32,963 bases of DNA from Myxococcales bacterium (GTDB lineage: Bacteria; Myxococcota_A; UBA9042; GCA-2863065): positions 1 to 32,963 of the forward strand of contig JADMJS010000142.1 of NCBI GenBank assembly GCA_018780435.1. Direction: 5' to 3'. The position numbers were made by a program, and so were the translations under genes. Under the pieces are notes generated by a model, which saw only the letters and a program-made list of their open reading frames with translations, was not told the origin of the DNA and did not search any database. Of this stretch, positions 22,875 through 29,342 are shown piece after piece (position 1 is the stretch's first letter; each line of letters opens with the position of its first letter).

Positions 22875-23989
22875 GCACTGCGCCTCGCGCCGGCGGCCCG
22901 GTCCTCGGCCGACTCGGGCCAGAGCCCCTTCGGACGGAAGCGCATCATGAGGACGAGCGCTGTCCCGAAGATGATCCAACGCCAGTTCGAGAAGCTGGTC
23001 AGGACGTTCGTCGGTCCGCCCGCGGCGTCGTCGCCCTGAAGCCACTTCGTGATCATCGGCGAGAGCACGTTGTCGAAGGCAAGAAGCACGAAGGAACCCA
23101 GGAGCACGCCACGAATGGAGCCCAGGCCGCCGATGATGAGGGCGCAGAGCGTCATGATCGAGAGGTTGAAGTCGTAGTTCGAGGGGTCGGCCGTCGACGC
23201 GAGGTTGGTGGCGTAGAGCGCGCCGGCCAGCCCCGCGAGCCCAGCCCCCGCCGCGAAGGCCGCGAGCTTCGTCTGGACGGGGTTCATGCCCATACACGCG
23301 CTGACGAGCTCGTCCTCGCGCAGCGCCACGAACGCGCGCCCGATTCGGAGCCGCTCGAGGGTTCGCAGTACCACGACGAGGGCCGCGAGGATGATGAGCG
23401 AGATGTAGTAGAGCACGCGAGTGCGCGTCTCGACGGGCCCAAGGCCACTCGGCGTGAGCCACTCGGGCAGGAGCGGCGGCGGGATCGGGTTGAGGCCGCG
23501 CGGACCGTCCGTGATGTTCTCGAGGTTCACGAGGACCACACGGACGACCTCGCCGAAGCCCAACGTGACGATGGCCAAATAGTCACCCCGGAGCCGAATC
23601 GTCGGCGCTCCCAGCGCGAGGCCGGCCATGGCGGCCACGAGGGGTGCGGCGATCAGCGCGCCCCAAAACCCAAGCTGGAACGGGTACTTGTCGACGGTGA
23701 GGATGCCACAGGTGTAGGCGCCGATGGCGAAGAACGCCGCGATCCCGAGCTGCAGCAGACCGGCTTGTCCGACCTGCAAGTTCAGGCCGAGGGCGAGGAG
23801 CGCGAAGATGAAGATGCGGGCAAGCTGGCCTTCGAGCTGAATCCCGAGCCCATCCATGAAGGCGGTGACGCCTGGGATGATCGGTAGCGCGAGGAGGACG
23901 AGGAGCGCCGCGCCTTCCCAGCTCCGGAGCCGAGACCAGACCGGGAGGGCGCCGGCTGCGTCTACGCTGGACGTCAACTCGCGGCTCAT
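22871..23989 (-). CDS. livM: Branched-chain amino acid ABC transporter, permease LivM
   Basis: The protein has 372 residues from ATG 23989, which overlaps the livH stop as ATGA and follows GGAGAAGG. An upstream extension of the frame is shadow of livH. LivM is one of two inner-membrane permeases forming the channel. Family motifs are ALLALGLNLQVGQAGLLQLGIAAFFAIGAY, RLRGDYLAIVTLGFGEVVR and TDGPRGL. The coupling region GRAFVALREDELVSACMGMN and GGLGSIRGVLLGSFVL also match. About eight to ten hydrophobic helices are visible. The C-terminus ends MMRFRPKGLWPES, as usual. An acidic ~15-residue loop (QGDDAAGGPTN) near the end is slightly longer than typical. Identification is secure. Confidence 0.93.
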   Translation of the reverse strand: MSRELTSSVDAAGALPVWSRLRSWEGAALLVLLALPIIPGVTAFMDGLGIQLEGQLARIFIFALLALGLNLQVGQAGLLQLGIAAFFAIGAYTCGILTVDKYPFQLGFWGALIAAPLVAAMAGLALGAPTIRLRGDYLAIVTLGFGEVVRVVLVNLENITDGPRGLNPIPPPLLPEWLTPSGLGPVETRTRVLYYISLIILAALVVVLRTLERLRIGRAFVALREDELVSACMGMNPVQTKLAAFAAGAGLAGLAGALYATNLASTADPSNYDFNLSIMTLCALIIGGLGSIRGVLLGSFVLLAFDNVLSPMITKWLQGDDAAGGPTNVLTSFSNWRWIIFGTALVLMMRFRPKGLWPESAEDRAAGARRSA

Positions 23990-24933
23990 ACCTTCTCCCG
24001 GGCCGAGCTGCCGAGGAGGCCAGTCGGCTTGAAGACGAGGATGAGGATGAGCATGGAGAAGAGCACCGCCTGTTGCCACTCGGCGCCGATGAACTGGTCC
24101 GAAATGGACCTCACGACGCCGATGACGAGCCCGCCGACGACCGCGCCTGGGATGGAGCCGATGCCGCCGAGCACGGCGGCCGTGAACGCGTAGAGACCGT
24201 TCTGGTAACCGGACTGAAAGCTGATGGTGTTGATGTAGAGGCCGTAGATGACCGCAGCGACACCCGCGAGCCCGCCGCCGATGAGGAAGGTCGCGCCGAT
24301 GACGCGATCGACGTCGATACCCATGAGGCGGGCGGCCGTTGGATTCTGCGCGGTGGCGCGCATCGCCTTGCCGAGCTTCGTGTGGCGGACGAGCACGAAG
24401 AGCGCGCCCATGACCACGAGAGAGCTGATGACCACCACGAGATCTTTGACCGTGAAGCGAAGGCCGCCGTCACCGAACAGGTTCGTGTCCGGGATGAGGT
24501 TCGGGAAGGCCTTGGGGGCCGCGGCCGCCGTGCCGCCACCCATCACGTCCATCGGGAGCCCGCCCCAGAAGAGACCGACATTCTGGAAGATGAACGAGAC
24601 GCCGATGGCGGAGACGAGCGGGGCGAGCTTTGGGGCGTTTCGAAGGCGGCGGTAGACGAGGCGGTCCACCGACCAGTTCAGTCCGCCCGCGAAGGCGGCC
24701 GTAAGCAACACGACGCCGAGGAGCGAGACCACGAGCATCGGACCGCCCATCGCGCCGGGATCGATCAGCCCGATGAGCGTGAGCGCGAAGAACGCGGCCA
24801 ACATGAAGAGGTCGCCGTGGGCGAAGTTGATGAGCTCCAGGATGCCGTAGACCATCGTGTAGCCGAGGGCGATCAGGGCGAACACCATGCCGTTGGTGAG
24901 CCCGATCAGGAGCTGCTGGAGAAGGAGATCCAC
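23986..24933 (-). CDS. livH: Branched-chain amino acid ABC transporter, permease LivH
   Basis: The protein has 315 residues with a GTG start at 24933 and AGGAA about ten bases upstream. It pairs with LivM to form the inner-membrane channel. Typical stretches are GLTNGMVFALIALGYTMVYGILELINFAHGD at the N-terminus and RLRNAPKLAPLVSAIGVSF. KLGKAMRATAQNPTAARLMGID is the coupling loop that contacts the ATPases, and AAVLGGIGSIPGAVVGGL follows. The loop after the fourth helix (about 125-155, Ala/Pro/Gly-rich) is normal for the family. It follows livJ by 76 bp, the only sizeable gap within the operon. Confidence 0.93.
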   Translation of the reverse strand: MDLLLQQLLIGLTNGMVFALIALGYTMVYGILELINFAHGDLFMLAAFFALTLIGLIDPGAMGGPMLVVSLLGVVLLTAAFAGGLNWSVDRLVYRRLRNAPKLAPLVSAIGVSFIFQNVGLFWGGLPMDVMGGGTAAAAPKAFPNLIPDTNLFGDGGLRFTVKDLVVVISSLVVMGALFVLVRHTKLGKAMRATAQNPTAARLMGIDVDRVIGATFLIGGGLAGVAAVIYGLYINTISFQSGYQNGLYAFTAAVLGGIGSIPGAVVGGLVIGVVRSISDQFIGAEWQQAVLFSMLILILVFKPTGLLGSSAREKV

Positions 24934-24979
24934 TCGGCGTCGTTTCCTGGCATGCCGGACGAGGAGAGAGGAGATGGGA

Positions 24980-25001
24980 GGCCCGAGTCGGGCCCGGACT
25001 C
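24980..25001 (-). promoter_or_regulatory. Dyad-symmetric element between livJ and livH
   Basis: GGCCCGA and TCGGGCC face each other around a single base (24980-24994), overlapping a second stem GAGTC/GACTC (24985-25001, 7-nt loop). It lies in the 76-bp livJ-livH gap and lacks a T-run. Such hairpins can stabilise the upstream mRNA so the binding protein is made in excess; a repressor site is an alternative. Confidence 0.35.
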
Positions 25002-25009
25002 ACGGCCGA

Positions 25010-26362
25010 CTACTCGTCGTCCGCGTCGCCCGTGGCGGCGGCGGCCACGCCACCTTCGAGGATCTTCACGAACTCGAACTTCCCGTCCTTCACGGTGTTA
25101 CCGCTCATCTGCATGAGCGTCGTGTCGCCGTTCTCGTCGAACTTCCAGCTCCCGAGGGGGCCGTCCGTGTCGGCATAGGCGGCCGTCGCGGCGCGGACGG
25201 CCTCGCGGTCCTTGACGCCCGCACGCTTCAGGGCGTCGAGGGCGACGCGGGCACACATGTAGCCATAGACGGCGTACGCCTCGGGCATGGCGCCGTAAGT
25301 CGCCTGGTACTTCTTCACGAACTCCGCGCCCTTGCCGGTGAGCTTGTCCGCGGGCACGCCGGGGAAGGTGAGGAAAGCGCGGCCAGCGGCGTTCTCCGGG
25401 CCGGACGCGGAGATGAAGGCCTCTTCGAAGCAGCCGTCGGGGACGACGAACTTCGCTTCGAGCCCAACCGCGACCATGTCCTTCAGGAGCTGTCCGGCGT
25501 TGGTCTGGGTCGTGCCGCCGTAGTAGATGAAGTCAGGCGCGAGCGCCTTGATCTTCGTCATGAGCGAGCGGTATTCCTGCGCGCGGGGATCGATGCCTTC
25601 GCGGCCGAGCACCTTGAGGCCGAGCTCCGGGGCGGTCACGTCGACGAGATCGGCGAGACCCTTCCCGTAGAGGCCGCGGTCATCGAGGATGTAGACCGAC
25701 TTGCCGCCCATGTCCTTCATCCAACGGGCGCCGAGCGGCCCTTGGATGTCGTCGGCCGGAACCACCCGGAAGTACGTGATCTTTCCGGTGGGCCGGTACA
25801 TGCCGGGCTCGCCGGGCTCTCCCTTGCCGGGCTTGGTGAGGCCCGTGTAGGTGTTGGCCGGGGAGATCATGGTGAGGTTCGCCTGGTTCAGGATCGGCAT
25901 GGCGATCTTGGCGGCGCCGGAGTTGTAGGTCCCAATGTAGAAGAGGATGTCCGGATCGGCGGACGCCTTGCTCGCGTTCGACGCTTCGACCTCGGGGTCC
26001 CAGTCCCCTTTCTTCGCCGACGCGTCATCCCAATCTTCGAACTCGATCGTGAAGTCGCCGACCTTTCCGCCCGTCTCGGCGATGGCCATCTTGATGCCAT
26101 TGACGATGGTGGTCGTCTGCGCGTTGGCGCTGCCGGTTCGGGGCAGGCTTGAGATGATCTTGACCTTGCCGGAGGTGGGGCCGGTGGCTTTCGCTTCGGA
26201 GCCCGGCGCGGGCGGCGTGCCCGCTTTGGCACCATCCCCAGTGCCCTTGGTACCGGCAGTGGCCGAGGCACCCGCCGCGGCGGGCGCGTCGGCTTTCTTG
26301 CAGCCCGGCGCGAAGAGGAGACTCGTACAAGCGAGGAAGAGTCCGAAAGCCAGCGTTCTCAA
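25010..26362 (-). CDS. livJ: Branched-chain amino acid ABC transporter, substrate-binding lipoprotein
   Basis: I start at TTG 26362 (450 residues), because GGAG lies nine bases upstream and the signal peptide begins there (RTLAFGLFLACTSLLFAPGC, Cys 21). The frame extends to 26713 but is Arg-rich and crosses the promoter, so I rejected that. A 45-residue Ala/Gly/Thr/Pro linker separates the lipid anchor from a type 1 periplasmic-binding fold. The fold shows VKIISSLPRTGSANAQ, IVNGIKMAIAETGG, PILNQANLTMISPANTYTGL, VYILDDRGLYGKGLAD and VYGYMCARVALDALK. It captures amino acids or related compounds and feeds LivHM. The ligand cannot be assigned; family members also bind amides, urea and aromatic acids. 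Confidence 0.9.
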   Translation of the reverse strand: MRTLAFGLFLACTSLLFAPGCKKADAPAAAGASATAGTKGTGDGAKAGTPPAPGSEAKATGPTSGKVKIISSLPRTGSANAQTTTIVNGIKMAIAETGGKVGDFTIEFEDWDDASAKKGDWDPEVEASNASKASADPDILFYIGTYNSGAAKIAMPILNQANLTMISPANTYTGLTKPGKGEPGEPGMYRPTGKITYFRVVPADDIQGPLGARWMKDMGGKSVYILDDRGLYGKGLADLVDVTAPELGLKVLGREGIDPRAQEYRSLMTKIKALAPDFIYYGGTTQTNAGQLLKDMVAVGLEAKFVVPDGCFEEAFISASGPENAAGRAFLTFPGVPADKLTGKGAEFVKKYQATYGAMPEAYAVYGYMCARVALDALKRAGVKDREAVRAATAAYADTDGPLGSWKFDENGDTTLMQMSGNTVKDGKFEFVKILEGGVAAAATGDADDE

Positions 26363-26417
26363 TGCGCTTGTCTCCGTTATCAGGGCCAAGATGCGGGCCA
26401 AACCGGGTAGACCCGCG

Positions 26418-26446
26418 CTTATAAACCGTGCGCCCGTCCGCTCCAA
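26418..26446 (-). promoter_or_regulatory. Promoter of the liv operon
   Basis: On the minus strand TTGGAG (26446-26441), a 17-bp spacer and TATAAG (26423-26418, five of six matches to TATAAT) give a leader of about 50 nt before TTG 26362. It is the best -10 in the window. Confidence 0.6.
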
Positions 26447-26570
26447 GCGGAAAACCGACCTGAGCCGGTGCTGATGAAACGACGCGAGGAGACTCGAGCC
26501 GCGTCGACCGCGCCCAGCGGAGTGTCGCGCCACCCCAAGGAAGCTGGAAGCCGCCTCGACCACGCGCCGC

Positions 26571-26600
26571 TTGCGGCCCGGTCCCCCGGGCTGGAATACT
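26571..26600 (+). promoter_or_regulatory. Promoter of the 26607 gene
   Basis: TTGCGG (26571-26576), an 18-bp spacer and AATACT (26595-26600) end 6 nt before ATG 26607, implying a leaderless mRNA. It is divergent from the liv promoter about 125 bp away. Confidence 0.4.
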
Positions 26601-26606
26601 GCCGCG

Positions 26607-27620
26607 ATGACGTTCCCGGGGCGCGGAGCCCGACCGACAGACGCTGCGAACCTCCTGCGCCGCGCCGTGGTGGACTCCGCTGCGGAGTGCCTCGGCGGTG
26701 AGCTCATCGGCAAACACCGCGCGAGCGTCGGGCTACTCGGAACCCTCCTCGGTCGAGACGGTGCGCTCCCCGCTCATGGGTACAGCGAAGGGTGGCAGCA
26801 AAACCACGTGGCGCTCGTCCACACGGGCTCCCGAACGGTCCTCGTCTGCCCGACCGAGCTCGACGCGGTATTGGTCCCCGAGCTCGACGCGCTCGGCCCT
26901 CCATCGGACGCCCTCGGGCGCGCCGTCCCCGGGGCCATACGCGTGTGGGTCGACGCCCACTTCTTCAGCTGGATGTACCTGCCCAACGGTCCGCGTCGGC
27001 GGAACGGCACGGGCGATCGCGGCGATTCCCCGGGCGCTAACCGAGCCACACCGGAGAGGGTCGCCGACCCGCGCGATCTTCTCGGCGGCGGCCCGCTCGC
27101 GTCGAAGGCCCTTGGCGACACGGACGTCCGTGGGCCCCACCGAATCCCAGTGCAGAGCGAGGCCTTTCGAATACGGCCAGGCCGTGGCGCCATCGACGTC
27201 CCGGCGCGCAGCGGTCCCGCCGAGTCATTGCGCCCTGTGTCGGTCATCGGCATGGTGCCGAGCGGCGGTCGTGTGTCGATGCCCGGTTGGGGGAGCGCGG
27301 CCGTGCTCGAGGCCACGCCCCTCTTCTTGGGCGATTGGCCGGGCGCCGCATCCGGGGACGTCTGGGCGCCCTCCGTGTCGACCGTTTGGGTCGGCGCGAC
27401 CCACCTCCGCCGCGAAGATCGCTGGCGGAACGGGCTCTTCGACCACATCGAGCGCCTGCCGCTCCCGTCGCCCTTCGAGCCCGCCGTGACGTTGGTCAAG
27501 TTCAGGCGACGGACAGGCGCCCGTGAGCTCGCGACCGGGGAGCGCCTCGAACGCGCCGCGCCTGACGCACCGCCACCCGCCGCCGAGTGGCATGTGGTCT
27601 CGGCCTGGCAGGGCTATTAG
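26607..27620 (+). CDS. Hypothetical protein
   Basis: The protein has 337 residues from ATG 26607; an upstream in-frame start at 26571 would lie on the -35 element. There is no signal peptide or membrane helix. I do not recognise a family. Features include HVALVHTGSRTVLVCPTELDAVLVP near residue 70, a VDAHFFSWMYLPNGPRRRNG segment and VIGMVPSGGRVSMPGWG. SVSTVWVGATHLRREDRWRNGLFDHIERLPL lies near the C-terminus. The Trp/Pro-rich style and an Arg/Gly-rich middle suggest a soluble domain protein with a flexible linker. Codon bias is that of resident genes. It stands alone between the liv operon and serS. Confidence 0.6.
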   Translation: MTFPGRGARPTDAANLLRRAVVDSAAECLGGELIGKHRASVGLLGTLLGRDGALPAHGYSEGWQQNHVALVHTGSRTVLVCPTELDAVLVPELDALGPPSDALGRAVPGAIRVWVDAHFFSWMYLPNGPRRRNGTGDRGDSPGANRATPERVADPRDLLGGGPLASKALGDTDVRGPHRIPVQSEAFRIRPGRGAIDVPARSGPAESLRPVSVIGMVPSGGRVSMPGWGSAAVLEATPLFLGDWPGAASGDVWAPSVSTVWVGATHLRREDRWRNGLFDHIERLPLPSPFEPAVTLVKFRRRTGARELATGERLERAAPDAPPPAAEWHVVSAWQGY

Positions 27621-27700
27621 AGGAACAGGCCGCGCGTTGTCTGCGGCGACTTCGCTGAGGCCTGCGAAGGATCGCGGTAGTCGAGCGGCGCCCATCGGGC

Positions 27701-27706
27701 TATAGT
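27701..27706 (+). promoter_or_regulatory. Candidate -10 of serS
   Basis: TATAGT, five of six matches to TATAAT, lies 107 nt before the serS start. No good -35 is found at 16-18 bp upstream. Confidence 0.3.
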
Positions 27707-27721
27707 CCCGCCCCCGAACCA

Positions 27722-27750
27722 GCCCACCCCCGCCGCGTGCCTGGGTGGGC
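27722..27750 (+). other. Hairpin in the serS leader
   Basis: GCCCACCC (27722-27729) pairs perfectly with GGGTGGGC (27743-27750) across 13 nt. It would form in the serS 5' leader just after the predicted transcription start. No T-run follows, so it is not a standard terminator; a role in leader control or mRNA stability is possible. Confidence 0.35.
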
Positions 27751-27813
27751 GCCTAGGGACAGCGCTGGGCGCGTCGCTCGATGGCTGTCCCCTACTCGCC
27801 CCCGGAGCCTGAC

Positions 27814-29091
27814 ATGCTCGACCCGAAGATCGTCCTGCAAGATCCCGCCGCCGCCGCCGCTCGCTGGAGCCGCCGTGGGCTCGACGGCGAGGCCCTCGTC
27901 GCCGAGCTGCTCGGCCTCGATGCGCGTCGTCGCGCCGCCATTCGCGCCTACGACGACGCCAAAGTACGGCAGAACGAGCTGTCGGAGATCTTCAAGCGCA
28001 AGGACGTCTCCGCGGAAGACAAAACCAAAGCGCGCGAGGACTTACGTCCCCTTTCGGACGCCATCGCCGGCTTCGCCGCCACGCAGAAGGAGGTCGACGA
28101 GGCCATTTTCGCTTTCTTGGCGAACCTCCCGAACTGGCCGCAGGCGTCGGTGCCGGATGGCAAGAACGAACACGACAACGTCCTCGTGCGCACGTGGGGA
28201 GTGCGGCCCGAGTTCGCCTTCACGCCGAAGGACCACGTCACCCTCGGCGAAGCGCTCGGCATCCTCGACTTCGAAGCCGCCGGTCGTATCTCGGGTGCCC
28301 GCTTCGCCGTCTATCGGGGCGCCGGCGCTCGGCTCGAGCGGGCGCTACAGTCGTTCATGCTCGATCTCCACACCGAGAAGCACGGCTACACCGAGGTCTT
28401 CACGCCGTTCCTCGTCGCTCGCCACACCATGGTCGGGACCGGTCAGTTGCCGAAGTTCGAGGACGACGCGTTCCGGACGACCGACGACCTCTTCCTCATC
28501 CCGACCTCCGAGGTCTCGGTCACGAACCTCCATCGCGAGCAGATCCTCGCGGGCGACGACCTCCCGATGCACTACACCGCCTGGTCGTCCTGCTTCCGTC
28601 GGGAAGCGGGCTCCTACGGCCGGGACGTCAAAGGCCTGACACGCCTGCACCAGTTCCAGAAGGTGGAGCTGGTGAAGCTCACGACGCCGGAGACGAGCAG
28701 CGACGAGCTTGAGTCCATGGTGCGGAACGCGTGCGCGGTCCTCGAAGCCCTGGGCCTCCACTACCGCGTCATGCTCCTGTGCGCGGGCGACATGGGCTTC
28801 GGCGCGGCCAAGACCTACGACATCGAGGTCTGGCTCCCTGGGCAGAATCAGTTCCGGGAGATCAGCTCCTGCTCGAACTGCGAGGACTTCCAAGCGCGCC
28901 GCGCCGACATTCGATACCGACCGGGCCCGCAAGAGAAGGTGCGCCACGTGCACACGCTGAACGGTTCGGGCCTCGCGATCGGTCGCACCATCGTGGCCAT
29001 CCTCGAGAACTTCCAGAACGCCGATGGCACCATCCGGATCCCACGCGCGCTCCGCCCCTACATGGGCGGTGCCGAGTCCATCCCACGCTAA
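27814..29091 (+). CDS. serS: Seryl-tRNA synthetase
   Basis: I start at ATG 27814 (425 residues), because GGAG lies six bases upstream and the family begins MLDxK; an in-frame ATG at 27781 lacks a site. It charges tRNA-Ser with serine in the cytoplasm. The N-terminal ~100 residues form the long antiparallel coiled-coil arm that binds the tRNA. The class II core follows: [23 protein letters not shown], the [11 protein letters not shown] serine pocket, and motif 2 [45 protein letters not shown] and motif 3 [19 protein letters not shown] complete it. All motifs are intact. No tRNA gene lies nearby. Confidence 0.97.
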   Translation: MLDPKIVLQDPAAAAARWSRRGLDGEALVAELLGLDARRRAAIRAYDDAKVRQNELSEIFKRKDVSAEDKTKAREDLRPLSDAIAGFAATQKEVDEAIFAFLANLPNWPQASVPDGKNEHDNVLVRTWGVRPEFAFTPKDHVTLGEALGILDFEAAGRISGARFAVYRGAGARLERALQSFMLDLHTEKHGYTEVFTPFLVARHTMVGTGQLPKFEDDAFRTTDDLFLIPTSEVSVTNLHREQILAGDDLPMHYTAWSSCFRREAGSYGRDVKGLTRLHQFQKVELVKLTTPETSSDELESMVRNACAVLEALGLHYRVMLLCAGDMGFGAAKTYDIEVWLPGQNQFREISSCSNCEDFQARRADIRYRPGPQEKVRHVHTLNGSGLAIGRTIVAILENFQNADGTIRIPRALRPYMGGAESIPR

Positions 29092-29342
29092 GAAACTACG
29101 CCGCAGATGGCCAACACAGCCCGGCGCGAGGCCGCCCCGACGACGCCTTGTGACGGCCAGGGAATGACGCCACTCGGACCGAACCGTTCGGGTCAATGGA
29201 CCCACGCCCCGTGTCAACCGACCCACGCCCGCGCCAACGCCCCAGGAGGAACACCCGCACCGGGAGGGCGTCCGTCCCGGTCGTTACAGGGCCGACGGCG
29301 CGTGTCGATGATGGCACGCCTCTTGCCCTGGCGGCTTCGGCG

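Noticed and set aside
22875..23462. 196-residue N-terminal extension of the livG frame
   Set aside because: It lies out of frame within livM and is Arg/His-rich. The ATG overlapping the livM stop is the better start, so this is not a permease-ATPase fusion.
24073..25116. 347-residue plus-strand frame rich in Asp, Glu and Arg
   Set aside because: Antisense to livH; the composition is a mirror of hydrophobic codons, with no domain.
26363..26713. 117-residue N-terminal extension of livJ
   Set aside because: It spans the predicted liv promoter and has shadow composition; the signal peptide and GGAG support TTG 26362.
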